Of a stretch of DNA of 64,000 nucleotides, positions 34,348-43,251 are shown one piece after another. Location: the NCBI GenBank assembly GCA_963784175.1, contig CAWAQJ010000012.1:186001-250000 (forward strand), written 5' to 3'. The stretch comes from JAIBJN01 sp963784175. GTDB lineage: Bacteria; Actinomycetota; Thermoleophilia; Gaiellales; Gaiellaceae. Within the stretch, counting starts at the first letter, position 1. Every line of letters begins with the position of its first letter. The notes under the pieces were generated by a model. The model did not search any database, was not told the origin of the DNA, and worked only from the letters and a program-made list of their open reading frames with translations. The translations under genes and the position numbers were made by a program.

Positions 34348-35283
34348 GTGATCAACCGCGTCACCGGCTTCGCCGTACTCGTGCTCCTCGCCCTCGGCGC
34401 AGTCGCCTGCGGAGAGCGCGCCGAGCCGACCGGCGAGATCGAGCAGCGCTATCCGGTGACGGTGCAGGGCGCGGGCGAGCGGCCCACGGTCGCGCCGGAG
34501 CGTCCCGAGCGGATCGTCGCGCTCGACCCGGGCGCCGCGGAGCTCGTGATCGCGCTGGGCGCCCGCGACCGGCTCGTGGGCATCCCCTCGGGCATCCGCA
34601 GGGGCAACGGCCCGCGGCAGGCGCCGGGGACAGCCGTCACGGTCGTGTCGCCGAACGGCCAGGTCCGCGTCGACGACATCGCCGGCCTCGAGCCCGACCT
34701 GATCGTCGCCACTCCGGGCATGGACCTGCTCGACCTCTCCCGTGCGCAGCGGGAATCGGGCGCCGCGCTCTACGTGCAGCCGAGCTCGTCCGTCGACGAC
34801 GTCCTGCGCGCCACCCTCGAGCTGGGCTTCCTCGTCGGGGAGCCCGTCGCCGCCAGGCAGGTGGCCGAGCAGATTCGCACCGACGTCGCGACCGTCGAGG
34901 ACCGGATCGCCGGCCTGCCGCCCCGCACGACCTTCGTCGACAGCGGCTTCTTCATTCCCGTCCCCGAGCGCTCGCTCCTCGGTGACCTCGTCCGCCGCGC
35001 CGGCGGGCGGAGCATCGCCGGCGCCACGCCGTCACCCGAGCCGTTTCCCCTCAACCGCCTCAAGCGGCGCAACCCGCAGGTCTACCTCGCCACCTCCGAG
35101 AGCCAGGTCACGCTCGAGGACCTGCGCGCCAACCCCGAGACCGCCGCCCTTCGCGCCGTCCGCCGCGGACGCTTCGCGATCATCCAGTCCGAGCTCGCCA
35201 ATCGGCCCGGCCCGCGCGTCGGCAGGGCGCTGGAGCAGATCGCCGCCGCCCTCTATCCCGATGCGTTCGCCGATGAGGGCTAG
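34348..35283 (+). CDS. BtuF/FepB-type ABC transporter substrate-binding lipoprotein
   Basis: Binding protein for cobalamin, haem or iron-siderophore uptake. 311 residues from GTG 34348: lipoprotein signal VLVLLALGAVACGE with the lipidated Cys, then the class III fold with PERIVALDPGAAELVIALGARDRLVGI, LEPDLIVA and FVDSGFFIPVPERSLLGDLVRRAGG. No permease or ATPase genes are next to it, so it must work with subunits elsewhere. Ligand cannot be told. Its 3' end overlaps the HAD gene start (ATGAGGGCTAG). Confidence 0.8.
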   Translation: MINRVTGFAVLVLLALGAVACGERAEPTGEIEQRYPVTVQGAGERPTVAPERPERIVALDPGAAELVIALGARDRLVGIPSGIRRGNGPRQAPGTAVTVVSPNGQVRVDDIAGLEPDLIVATPGMDLLDLSRAQRESGAALYVQPSSSVDDVLRATLELGFLVGEPVAARQVAEQIRTDVATVEDRIAGLPPRTTFVDSGFFIPVPERSLLGDLVRRAGGRSIAGATPSPEPFPLNRLKRRNPQVYLATSESQVTLEDLRANPETAALRAVRRGRFAIIQSELANRPGPRVGRALEQIAAALYPDAFADEG

Positions 35284-35920
35284 CGACCTCGACGCGGTCA
35301 CCGTGGACGCAAACGGCACCGCCGTCGATCTCGACGACCCCACCGACCGCCTGCTGGGCGCGTTGGCCGAGCGGGGAGTCGAGCGCGAGCGAGACGTGGT
35401 CGCGGCTGCGTTCAAGGCCGAGGTCGCCTACTACCTCCCACGCACGCTCGAGGGCCACGACGAGGCGAGCCTGGCGGACCTCCTGCGCCGCTGCACCGGC
35501 GTCTTCCTCGAGCACGCCGAGGCCGGGCTCGAGCCCCAGTCCTTCGCCCAGGCCTTCGCGGACAGCATCCGCTTCCGGCCGCTGCCCGGCGCCGTCGAGG
35601 CGCTGGAGCGGCTCCAGGGCGCGGGGCTCGCGCTCGCCTGCGTGTCCAACTGGGACGCCTCGCTCGCCGACCAGCTCGAGCGCGCAGGCGTCGGGCACTA
35701 CTTCGCCACGGTCGTGAGCTCGGCCGAGGCGGGAGCGGCGAAGCCCGATCCCGGCGCCTTCGCAGTCGCTCTCGAACGCCTCGGGGTGAAGCCCGGGCGC
35801 GCGCTCCACATCGGCGACACCGAGGCCGACAGCGACGGCGCCGCTGCAGCCGGCCTCGCATTCGAGCCTGTCCCGCTCGCTACGCTCCCCGAACGGCTGG
35901 GGCTCGGCCGCCGACCATGA
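35273..35920 (+). CDS. HAD-superfamily hydrolase
   Basis: 215-residue phosphatase-like protein. Motif I is VDANGT with nucleophile Asp12, motif II VSNWD, motif III Lys in AAKPDPGAF, motif IV HIGDTEADSDGAAAAG. The second Asp of the usual DxDGT is Asn, as in DAxGT-type members of the family. A helical cap lies between motifs I and II. Start at ATG 35273 overlaps the binding-protein stop; its stop overlaps the next start as ATGA. Substrate unknown. Confidence 0.85.
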   Translation: MRASDLDAVTVDANGTAVDLDDPTDRLLGALAERGVERERDVVAAAFKAEVAYYLPRTLEGHDEASLADLLRRCTGVFLEHAEAGLEPQSFAQAFADSIRFRPLPGAVEALERLQGAGLALACVSNWDASLADQLERAGVGHYFATVVSSAEAGAAKPDPGAFAVALERLGVKPGRALHIGDTEADSDGAAAAGLAFEPVPLATLPERLGLGRRP

Positions 35921-37081
35921 GCGAACGCAAGCGAGGCCTCTCGACGAGGGCCATACACACTCCGCCCCTTCCCAGCGGGCCGGGAGAGGCCGTGGTCGGG
36001 CCGATCGTCGCCTCGACGACGTTCGCCTTCGAGCGTGTCGCCGACCTCGGCCGGGTGATCGCGGAGGAGGAGTACGGGTTCACGTACGCGCGGCTGCGGA
36101 ACCCGACCGTCGAGGAGCTGAACGCGGTCGTCGCCCAGCTCGAAGGCGCCGAGGCTGCGCAGTCCTTCGGCTCCGGCATGGCGGCCATAAGCGCCGCGCT
36201 CCACTCGACGCTCGCACCCGGCGACACGCTGCTCCTCGCCCAGCAGCTCTACGGCACGACGTACGACCTGGCGGAGAAGCAGCTCCGCCCGCGCGGGATC
36301 GAGATCGAGTACCTGGACGTCACCGATCCTGCAGCGTGGGAGCGCCCGGCGCGCGTCCGCTTCGTCGAGACGATGGCCAATCCGGGCTTCCCGCTGGCCG
36401 ACCTGTCCGCGATCGCGGCCACCAAGGGCGACGGCCTCATGATCGTCGACAACACGTTCGCCTCACCCGCCCTCTGTCGCCCGCTCGAGCACGGCGTCGA
36501 CATCGTCTGCGAGTCGGCGACCAAGTACCTCAACGGCCACCACGACGTCACCGCCGGTGTGCTGGCCGGGAGCGCGGAGCTCGTCGCAGCCGCGCGCGCC
36601 CACCAGATCTCCGTCGGCTCGATCCTCGACCCCTTCCCCGCCTTCCTCGTTCGCCGCGGCCTGAAGACGCTGACCCTGCGCATGGAACGCGCGAGCGCCA
36701 ACGCACTGACGGTCGGCCGGTTCCTCGAGGGTCACGAGAAGGTCTCGCAGGTTCTCTACGCCGGGCTCGAGAGCTACCCGCAGTACGAGCTCGCACTGCG
36801 CCAGCTCGAGCGACTCGGGCGGGATGCTCGCATTCGAGCTCGCCGGTGGGCGCGAGGCCGGCGAGCGGTTCATGGACGCGCTCGAGCTCTGCGGTCGCGC
36901 GACGAGCCTCGGCGGCGTCGACACGGTGCTCCACCACCCGGCTTCGACGAGCCACCGCCAGTACTCACCGGAGCAGCTCGCCGCGGCCGGAGTCTCGCCG
37001 GGCCTCCTGCGCCTCTCCGTAGGGTGTGAAGATGCCGACGACATCCTCGCGGACCTCGAGCAGGCGCTCGGGCACGCATAA
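35917..37081 (+). pseudogene. Cystathionine gamma-synthase/lyase family gene with a +1 frameshift
   Basis: PLP-dependent Met/Cys transsulfuration enzyme. The first frame (35917-36810) encodes YTRLRNPTVEELN, FGSGMAAISAAL, the PLP lysine in SATKYLNGHHDVTAGV and GLESYPQYELALRQLE. The family continuation DSGGMLAFELAGGREAG...TSLGGVDTVLHHPA...LLRLSVGCEDADDILADL is in the next frame (36812-37081). One extra base near 36811 explains it: skipping C36811 restores the normal spacing RQ-4 residues-GGM and a 387-residue protein. In the printed sequence the first frame runs on to 37029 as nonsense. It is either a recent inactivation, a sequencing or assembly error, or a recoding site; I favour the first two. 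Confidence 0.8.
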
Positions 37082-37733
37082 CCGCAAGGCCGCAGTCGTC
37101 TGGCTCGGCGTCTGCGGGTTCCTGATCGCCAGCGCGTTCTACCTCGCGAGCCTGGAGACCGAGGACGACAGCGAGGCGCTGTACGACCCGGGCCTGGCCG
37201 TCGCCGGGCTCATCCAGTATGCGTTTCTCGTGCTGATCGCGGTCGGGATCGCGCGGATGTTCCCCCGCCCGATGGACGCGCTCGGCCTCCGCCGTTTCAA
37301 GGCCCGCTGGGTCTGGATCTCGTTCGTCGTCGTGCTCGTGACCCTGGCCGTCGGCATCGCCCTCGAGCCGATCCTGCACGGCGGCGAGGAGCAGGGCCTT
37401 GCCCCGGACAACTGGGAGCCCGACCACGCGGGCGCTTTCGCCGTGAACACGGCGATGATCGTGCTCGTCGCGCCGTTCGTCGAGGAGCTCTTCTTCCGCG
37501 GCATCGGCGTCCGCGCGCTGACCGTCTTCGGCACCATGGCGGCCATCCTGCTCTCGGGGATCGTGTTCGGCGCCGTGCACGGCATCCTCGGCGCACTCCT
37601 GCCGCTGGCGCTCTTCGGTATCGGGCTTGCCTGGATCCGTGTCCGCTCCGCCAGCATCTGGCCGGGATTCATCGCCCACGCGGCCTACAACGGCATCGGA
37701 GTCGTCTTCCTCGTGCTCAGCTGGGTCGTCTAG
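37032..37733 (+). CDS. CPBP-family intramembrane protease
   Basis: Membrane metalloprotease of the CAAX-protease/bacteriocin-processing family. 233 residues from ATG 37032 (AGGG 7 bp upstream), about seven helices. The catalytic motifs are VEELFFRG (Glu-Glu and Arg), FGAVHG and HAAYNG. The N-terminal 20 residues are basic and overlap the 3' end of the frameshifted transsulfuration gene. Role unknown. Confidence 0.85.
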   Translation: MPTTSSRTSSRRSGTHNRKAAVVWLGVCGFLIASAFYLASLETEDDSEALYDPGLAVAGLIQYAFLVLIAVGIARMFPRPMDALGLRRFKARWVWISFVVVLVTLAVGIALEPILHGGEEQGLAPDNWEPDHAGAFAVNTAMIVLVAPFVEELFFRGIGVRALTVFGTMAAILLSGIVFGAVHGILGALLPLALFGIGLAWIRVRSASIWPGFIAHAAYNGIGVVFLVLSWVV

Positions 37734-37759
37734 TCCGTGAAGCGCGGCGGCGGCGCGGA

Positions 37760-37765
37760 TATTCT
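37760..37765 (+). promoter_or_regulatory. Putative -10 for chorismate mutase gene
   Basis: TATTCT ends 9 bp before ATG 37775, consistent with a leaderless mRNA. No clear -35. Confidence 0.35.
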
Positions 37766-37774
37766 GGGCGCCTG

Positions 37775-38062
37775 ATGCGGCCGAGCGACCCCGAGCAAGA
37801 CCAAGTCGTCCGCGAGCTGCGCGAGCGCATCACCGAGGCCGACCGCGCGATCCTCGAGGCCGCCAACACGCGCCTCCGGCTCGTCCGCGAGCTGCGCGAG
37901 CACAAGATCGCCCAGGGCTGGGACTTCGTCGACCCGGGCCGCGAGGAGCGGCTCCTCGACGCGCTCGCCCGCGAGAACCCGGGGCCGCTCAGCGAGGACG
38001 CCGTGCGACAGCTCTTCGTGGACCTCCTCGCGCTGACGAAGCGCGAGGTCGCCGGCGGCTAG
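37775..38062 (+). CDS. AroQ-type chorismate mutase domain protein
   Basis: 95-residue all-helical protein with the AroQ pattern: ELRERITEADRAILEAANTRLRLVRELREHKI, then DPGREERLLDALARENPGPLSEDAVRQLFVDLLALTKRE. The Arg and Lys positions expected to bind chorismate are present. It would convert chorismate to prephenate, the branch point to Phe and Tyr. Free-standing, with no other aro or phe gene nearby. It ends 3 bp from the opposing DUF151 gene. Confidence 0.82.
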   Translation: MRPSDPEQDQVVRELRERITEADRAILEAANTRLRLVRELREHKIAQGWDFVDPGREERLLDALARENPGPLSEDAVRQLFVDLLALTKREVAGG

Positions 38063-38065
38063 CGC

Positions 38066-38554
38066 TCAGCCCTCGGTCGAGAAGTCGTCGGGCTTGACCT
38101 CGTCGAGGAACTTCTTGAACTCCTCGACGACCTCTTCCTCGTTCACGTCCTCGTGCTCGAACTCGATCGCGCTCTCCTCGATCACGGCCTCGGCCGCGAA
38201 GATGGGCGCGCCGGCCCGGACTGCGAGCGCGATCGCGTCGCTCGGCCGCGAGTCGATCTCGAGCTCGGTCCCGTCCACGGACACGGTGATGAGCGCGTAG
38301 AAGGTGTTCTCGCGCAGCTCGGTGACCGCGATGCGGACGACACGTGCCTCGAGCTGTCCCAGGATCTCGGTGAAGAGGTCGTGGGTCATGGGGCGGGGCG
38401 TCGCTGCGCCCTGGAGCTTCATGAGGATCGCCGCCGCCTCGGGATGCCCGATCCAGATCGGGAGGAACTTGTTGCCGTCGGCGGTCTTCAGAAGGACGAT
38501 CGGCTGCTTGCCGACCATGTCGAAGCTCACGCCGTAGATGACCATCTCGTGCAT
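38066..38554 (-). CDS. Bifunctional nuclease-domain protein (DUF151)
   Basis: 162 residues of the DUF151/bifunctional nuclease domain family: VIYGVSFDMVGKQPIVLLKT, LPIWIGHPEAAAI, RPMTHDLFTEIL and the conserved RPSDAIALAVRAGAPIFAAE. The C-terminal 35 residues are acidic and helical. Some relatives have nuclease activity; its role in bacteria is unsettled. Start placed at ATG 38554 because GAGGGC lies 9 bp upstream; TTG 38560 is too close to it. Confidence 0.85.
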   Translation of the reverse strand: MHEMVIYGVSFDMVGKQPIVLLKTADGNKFLPIWIGHPEAAAILMKLQGAATPRPMTHDLFTEILGQLEARVVRIAVTELRENTFYALITVSVDGTELEIDSRPSDAIALAVRAGAPIFAAEAVIEESAIEFEHEDVNEEEVVEEFKKFLDEVKPDDFSTEG

Positions 38555-38647
38555 GGACAAAGCCCTCGTCTGATGATAGCCGCGGCCCTTGGAACGGGAA
38601 CCTCCTCAGGAGACACGGCGGCTTCGGCGACCGCGGGGTCGGCGAAA

Positions 38648-38711
<64 letters not shown>

Positions 38712-38721
<10 letters not shown>

Positions 38722-39587
38722 GCGCCGGGAGATTGTAGCGAGGCACGCTCGAGCGCTTCGACGATCTCCTCCAGCTCGACCTCGGACTCGAAATAGAGCT
38801 CGATGCGGCCGCTCGCCACCTTGGCGTCGGCGCCTGTGAGCCGCCGCAGGACGTCCCGGGCGCGGGCAGCTACGGCCGGGTCGACGGGTTGCCGCCGGCG
38901 TGGCTTCGTCCGCGCGCCGGCCCAGCGGGCGGCGCGCTCCGCGGCGCGCACGGACATGCCTCCGCGGACGATGCGCCGGGCGAGCCTGCGCCGCTCCTCG
39001 TTGTCCGGGACCGCCAGCACCGCACGGGCATGGCCTTCGGAGAGCTGCCCGCGCTCGACGAGGCCGAGCACGTCGTCGGGGAGCTCGAGGAGGCGCACGC
39101 GATTGGAGACCGTCGGCTTCGAGCGGCCGACCTGCTCGGCGACTTCGCCGAGGCCGAGCCCGAACTCGTCCATGAGCACGGCGTAGGCCCGGGCCTCGTC
39201 GACGGGCGAGAGATCCTCGCGCGCAACGTTCTCGACGAGGGCGATGAGCAGTGAGTTGCGATCGTCGGTCTCACGGACGAGCGCGGGAACCGTCGCCAGG
39301 CCGGCGACGCGGGCGGCTCGCCAGCGACGCTCTCCGGCGATCAGCTCGTAGCCGCCCTCCGGGGAGGTGCGCACGACGACCGGCTGCACGACACCCTGGG
39401 CGCGGATCGACTCCGCCAGCTCTTCGATGCGCTCGCCGTCCAGGCGCTTGCGCGGCTGGCGAGTGTTCGCCCGGATCGAGCCGATCGGCAGCTGGACGAG
39501 CTCGGTCGCCGTCGTCGCGCCGCCCATGAGCACCTCGAGGCCGCGGCCGAGACCTCTGCGCGGGCTGGGGCTAGCCGCGGTCGACAA
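38712..39587 (-). CDS. parB: Chromosome partitioning protein ParB
   Basis: CTP-dependent DNA clamp that loads at parS sites near oriC. 291 residues from TTG 39587: N-terminal RRGLGRGLEVLM (the ParA-stimulating Arg-rich start), CTPase/ParB_N domain with ANTRQPRKR, GYELIAGERRWRAARVAG and LVENVAREDLSP, helix-turn-helix GLGEVAEQVGRSKPTVSNRVRLL, and C-terminal dimerisation domain. A later ATG would lose the RGLGRGL motif. It overlaps parA by 17 bp and its stop lies inside tRNA-Ile. Confidence 0.94.
38732..38737 (-). promoter_or_regulatory. -10 element for tRNA-Ile inside parB
   Basis: Minus strand TACAAT ends 10 bp before the tRNA 5' end and lies within the last codons of parB. It is near consensus; the -35 is not clear. 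Confidence 0.5.
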
Positions 39588-40323
39588 GCTCGCTCGCCAC
39601 CCGGTAGTAGGCATCGGCTCCAGGGGAGCTCCGGTCGTACGCGGTGATCGGCAGGCCGTGGCTCGGCGCCTCAGCCAGTCGCACGCTGCGGGGCACGACG
39701 GCGTTGAAGACCAGCTCTCCGAAGTGGCGCCGGACCTCGGCTGCGACATCGGCGGCCAGGCGTGTTCGACCGTCGACCATCGTGAGGATCATCCCGGCGA
39801 GCGCCAGCTTCGGGTTCAGCCGCGCACGCACGAGCTCGATCGAATGCAGAAGCTGAGTGAGCCCCTCGAGCGCGTAGTACTCGCATTGCACCGGGACGAT
39901 CACGCGATCGGTGGCGGCCAGGGCGTTGACGGTCAGCGGCCCGAGTGACGGCGGGCAGTCGATGAAGACGAAGTCGTAGCGCTCCCGCGCCGGCTCGAGC
40001 GCGCCCGGGAGGAAGGTCTCGCCGTCGTCGCGCCGCGCCAGCTCGACCGCCGCCCCGGCGAGCTCGGGGCGCGAGGGGACGAGGTCGAGGTTCTCGAACC
40101 GGGTCGCGTGGGCAACGTCGCCCAGCGGCGCACCGTCGAGGAGGTCGTACGTCGAAGTCCCGTTCGCAGCCTCACCCAGGCCGGAGGTCGCATTCGCCTG
40201 CGGGTCGAGGTCGACGACGAGCGTCGAGGCGCCCGCCTCGGCGAGGCACGCAGCGATGTTCACGGCGGTCGTCGTCTTGCCGACGCCGCCCTTCTGGTTC
40301 GCCAGGGCGAAGACCTTTCCCAC
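39571..40323 (-). CDS. parA: Chromosome partitioning ATPase ParA (Soj)
   Basis: Deviant Walker-type ATPase that moves ParB-parS complexes on the nucleoid. 250 residues with KGGVGKTTTAVNIAACLA (deviant Walker A), VVDLDPQANATSGLG, FVFIDCPPSLGPLTVNAL and ILTMVDGRTRLAADVAAEV. GTG start at 40323, 14 bp after rsmG; no strong Shine-Dalgarno. Conserved origin-proximal position. Confidence 0.95.
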   Translation of the reverse strand: MGKVFALANQKGGVGKTTTAVNIAACLAEAGASTLVVDLDPQANATSGLGEAANGTSTYDLLDGAPLGDVAHATRFENLDLVPSRPELAGAAVELARRDDGETFLPGALEPARERYDFVFIDCPPSLGPLTVNALAATDRVIVPVQCEYYALEGLTQLLHSIELVRARLNPKLALAGMILTMVDGRTRLAADVAAEVRRHFGELVFNAVVPRSVRLAEAPSHGLPITAYDRSSPGADAYYRVASELVDRG

Positions 40324-40337
40324 AGAGGCGATGCTAG

Positions 40338-40958
40338 TCAGGCGAGAGGACGTTTCCGGGCCACGCCCGGGCGGCGCGGGAAGCGTTCCGGTGTGGCCTC
40401 GACCTTCTGGACGACGAGCAGCCCGCGCCGGTCGGAACCACGCAGCGGCACGAGCTCCGGCCTCCCTCCGCCGACGGCCTCGGATGCGACCGCGGCCGCA
40501 GCGAGATCCACCTCGCCCGCAAGCAGGATCACGCGCCCGCCCGCGCGCACGAGAGGCAGGCACCACTCGAGCGCGACCGGAGCGGGTGCGAGCGCCTGCG
40601 CCAGCGCCGTGCCGTACGCATCGCGCCCCTCACCCCTGCCGTGCTCCTCCGCACGGGCACAGACCACCGAGACGTTCGCCAGCTCGCGAACGGCGGACTC
40701 CAGGAAGTCGCACGTGCGGCGGTGGGCCTCGAGCAGGTCGACGCGAAGCTCGGGGCGGGCGAGAGCAACCGGGATGCCCGGCGAGCCCCCACCCGAGCCG
40801 ACGTCGACGGCCGGGCCTTCTTCGATGAGCTCTGCGGCGGCGAGCGCGTCGTCGACCAGGACGCGGCGAGCCTCGCCCGGGTCGCGCACGGCGGTCAGGC
40901 CGGGCGTGCCCAGCACCGACTCGAGCCAGCGCTCGAGCCGCGGATCGCCCGCGGTCAT
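40338..40958 (-). CDS. rsmG: 16S rRNA (guanine-N7)-methyltransferase RsmG
   Basis: Methylates G527 of 16S rRNA. 206 residues, with VDVGSGGGSPGIPVALARPELRVDLLEAH (SAM site), CDFLESAVRELANVSVVCARAEE and ALAQALAPAPVALEWCLPLVRAGGRVIL. The catalytic domain is complete, the N-terminus compact. ATG start overlaps the jag stop as ATGA. Typical gidB place between jag and parA. Confidence 0.92.
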   Translation of the reverse strand: MTAGDPRLERWLESVLGTPGLTAVRDPGEARRVLVDDALAAAELIEEGPAVDVGSGGGSPGIPVALARPELRVDLLEAHRRTCDFLESAVRELANVSVVCARAEEHGRGEGRDAYGTALAQALAPAPVALEWCLPLVRAGGRVILLAGEVDLAAAAVASEAVGGGRPELVPLRGSDRRGLLVVQKVEATPERFPRRPGVARKRPLA

Positions 40959-41665
40959 TCCGGGGGCGCGGGGGCGATGACGACGTGCCGGTTCGGCTCG
41001 GTCCCGTCGCTCGAAGTGACCACGTCTTGGCGCTCCGCAAGGTAGACGTGGACGACCTTGCGCTCGACCGCCGTCATCGCCTCGAGCGAGACCGGCCGCT
41101 GGGTCTCCACGGCCTCCGACGCGGCGCGGTCGGCTGCGCTCTCGAGCGACGAGCGGCGGCGATCGCGATAGCCGGCGGCATCGACGACGACCTCCTTGCG
41201 GTCCTCCTCGCGGCCGCGCCACAGAACGGCGTTGGCGAGGTACTGGATCGCGTCGATCGTGTGGCCGCGCTTGCCGATCACGAGCCCGAGCTCCGCGCCC
41301 TCGAGGGTTGCGTAGAGCGACGTCTCGTCCTCGGCGATCTCGATCCGGCACGGCGCGCCAAGGGCCGAGCAGACCTGCTCGAGCAGCTCGCGCAGTTTCG
41401 CGGCAGGCGTGCCCGGCTCCTCGCTCGCAGCCTGCGCAGGAGCCGGAGGTTCGACGGCCTTGGCGATCACCCTCGCCGGGACGCGGCCGACACCCAGGAG
41501 CCCGCGCTCGCCCTCCGAGACGACGGTGAAGCTGACTGCCGCCTTGTCGAGACCGGGGAAACGGCGCTCGAGCTCGCGGAGCGCCGTCCACTTCGCCTCG
41601 CCGACGGTCTCGCCCTCGGCCTCGACGACATCCTGGCTGCCGTTCTCGTTCTCGACCTCGGTCAC
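40955..41665 (-). CDS. jag: Jag/KhpB RNA-binding protein
   Basis: 236 residues: Jag_N-type domain (about 20-65, with LLGVGRVPARV), a KH domain with the GKRG loop (LGLVIGKRGHTIDAIQYLANAV), and an R3H domain (YRDRRRSSLESAADRAA...VHVYL). A Pro/Ala-rich linker separates the first two. Binds RNA and affects division and envelope growth in relatives. The GTG start overlaps the yidC stop as GTGA. Confidence 0.92.
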   Translation of the reverse strand: MTEVENENGSQDVVEAEGETVGEAKWTALRELERRFPGLDKAAVSFTVVSEGERGLLGVGRVPARVIAKAVEPPAPAQAASEEPGTPAAKLRELLEQVCSALGAPCRIEIAEDETSLYATLEGAELGLVIGKRGHTIDAIQYLANAVLWRGREEDRKEVVVDAAGYRDRRRSSLESAADRAASEAVETQRPVSLEAMTAVERKVVHVYLAERQDVVTSSDGTEPNRHVVIAPAPPE

Positions 41666-42480
41666 CGGCGGGCCCTCGGGCCTTTCTTCTTGCGGCGGCG
41701 GACGCGCTGCTGGCCGGGCTGGGCCGGCTTGGGCTCGGCGTCGGCCGGCGTCGCAGTGCTTTCCTCGACCTCCGGAGGCGGCGCCTTCGGAGGGGTACGC
41801 GACGAGCGCTTCTGCGGGGGCGGAGGCTTGGGCGCCATTCGCCTCGTCACGAGGCCCTGGCCGACCGACCACAGGTTGGTCGTCGACCAGTAGAGCATCA
41901 GCCCCATCGGGAAATTGATGATGAACGGGATGATCACGAAGGGGAGCCCGAGGAAGATGTAGCGCTGCCGCGGGTCGGTCATCGGCATGGAGATCACCGA
42001 CGCCAGCTGGCTCCCTACGTAGATGACGAGCAGCAGCCAGCCCGACCAGTGCGAGTTGATCGGATCGGTGATGCTGGGGACGATCCCGAGCCAGCCAAGC
42101 TCGGAATCCGGGTAGAGCGGAAAGACCTCGTCCTCGAAGTCCCGCAGCACGAAGAAGAGCGAGATGAAGACGGGGATCTGCAGGAGGATCGGGAGGCACG
42201 AAGCCATCGGGTTGACCTTGTTCTCCCGATAGAACTTCATGACTTCCTCGTTCATCTTCGCCCGGTCCTGCTTGTACTTCTGCTGGATCGCCTTCAGCTC
42301 CGGGGCGTGCTGCTGGAGCCGCTTCATCGACCGGAACTGCTTGATCGTCAGCGGCAGGATCGCCATCCGCACGAGCAGGGTCAGGACGACGATCGCCCAG
42401 CCCCACGGCAGCCCGACGGAGGAGTGGAGGCCCTCGAGCGCCCAGGTCAGGAAGTCTTCGATCGGGCGGAGCGGGCTCAC
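41662..42480 (-). CDS. yidC: Membrane protein insertase YidC
   Basis: Inserts membrane proteins alone or with Sec. 272 residues with the five-helix core: amphipathic start, VVLTLLVRMAILPLTIKQFRSMKRLQQ, the cytosolic coiled region, PMASCLPILLQIPVFISLFFVL, GWLGIVPSITDPI and FVIIPFIINFPMGLMLYWSTTNLWSVGQ. Then a Pro/Lys/Arg-rich tail ending QQRVRRRKKKGPRARR, likely ribosome-binding. No cleavable signal is evident. GTG start overlaps the yidD stop as GTGA. Confidence 0.94.
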   Translation of the reverse strand: MSPLRPIEDFLTWALEGLHSSVGLPWGWAIVVLTLLVRMAILPLTIKQFRSMKRLQQHAPELKAIQQKYKQDRAKMNEEVMKFYRENKVNPMASCLPILLQIPVFISLFFVLRDFEDEVFPLYPDSELGWLGIVPSITDPINSHWSGWLLLVIYVGSQLASVISMPMTDPRQRYIFLGLPFVIIPFIINFPMGLMLYWSTTNLWSVGQGLVTRRMAPKPPPPQKRSSRTPPKAPPPEVEESTATPADAEPKPAQPGQQRVRRRKKKGPRARR

Positions 42481-42707
42481 GGCTTGAAGATCCTCCGGTC
42501 ACGGACGTGGTCGACCCCGCCGTGGCTCCAGGGATTGCACCGCAGGAGCCGCCACGCGGCGAGAATCGCCCCGCGCAGGACCCCGACCTCGTGGATCGCG
42601 TCGAGCGCGTAGCGCGAGCACGTGGGGTGGTACTTGCAGCGGGGCCCGAGAAGCGGGCTCACGACCGCCCGGTAGGCGTGCACCGGGAGAGCGGCGATCT
42701 GCCTCAC
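42477..42707 (-). CDS. yidD: Membrane protein insertion efficiency factor YidD
   Basis: 76 residues with the family pattern YRAVVSPLLGPRCKYHPTCSRYALDAI...GAILAAWRLLRCNPWSHGGVDHV. The three cysteines are conserved. The GTG start (42707) overlaps the rnpA stop as GTGA; a longer frame would overlap rnpA more and adds non-family sequence. Assists YidC-dependent insertion. Confidence 0.94.
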   Translation of the reverse strand: MRQIAALPVHAYRAVVSPLLGPRCKYHPTCSRYALDAIHEVGVLRGAILAAWRLLRCNPWSHGGVDHVRDRRIFKP

Positions 42708-43063
42708 GCGACCGTGCCCTCCGCAAGCGTGAAGACCTCGGTCACGCGCTCCGTCAGCCACGGGAAGCCGCGGCTCTCGACCGCCTCGGAGAGACCCGGG
42801 CGCGCGATGAGCACGTAGTCGTGGCCCGTCGGCACGGACTCGGAAACCTCCTCGAAGGCCGCCCGCAGGCGGCGCTTCAGGCGGTTGCGGTCGACCGCGC
42901 CTCCGAGCTGCCGCGAGACGGCGAGCCCAAGACGCGACTCACCCAGCGGGTCCTCCTCGCGCGGGAACGAGTAGAGGACGAGGAAGCGTGTCGACACGGA
43001 CTTGCCCTTGCGGTAGACGGCGTCGAAGTCGCGGGAGCGGGAAAGGCGGTGGCGTCGGGACAC
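42704..43063 (-). CDS. rnpA: Ribonuclease P protein component
   Basis: Protein subunit of RNase P, which trims tRNA 5' ends. 119 residues with RSRDFDAVYRKGKS, RLGLAVSRQLGGAVDRNRLKRRLRAAFEE (the RNR motif) and GHDYVLIARPG. GTG start at 43063, 9 bp after rpmH. Confidence 0.95.
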   Translation of the reverse strand: MSRRHRLSRSRDFDAVYRKGKSVSTRFLVLYSFPREEDPLGESRLGLAVSRQLGGAVDRNRLKRRLRAAFEEVSESVPTGHDYVLIARPGLSEAVESRGFPWLTERVTEVFTLAEGTVA

Positions 43064-43072
43064 TCTTGCCGC

Positions 43073-43207
43073 TCACGCGGAGAGGCGCTTGCGCCCCTTG
43101 GCGCGGCGGCGTTTGAGGATCGCGCGGCCCGCGCGAGTCGACATTCGCGCCCGGAATCCGTGCCGGCGCTTCCGCCTGCGCACGTTCGGCTGGTACGTTC
43201 GCTTCAC
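43073..43207 (-). CDS. rpmH: 50S ribosomal protein L34
   Basis: 44 residues from GTG 43207: KRTYQPNVRRRKRRHGFRARM...KGRKRLSA, the complete family. First gene of the minus-strand operon running away from oriC. A TATACT -10 lies about 45 bp upstream. Confidence 0.97.
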   Translation of the reverse strand: MKRTYQPNVRRRKRRHGFRARMSTRAGRAILKRRRAKGRKRLSA

Positions 43208-43251
43208 GAGAGAAAAGAGTGTCGAAAGGCCGCGGGGGCGGCCGGTCGCCC

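Noticed and set aside
36811..36811. Programmed +1 frameshift in the transsulfuration gene
   Set aside because: No slippery codon or stop at the site; an indel or read error is simpler.
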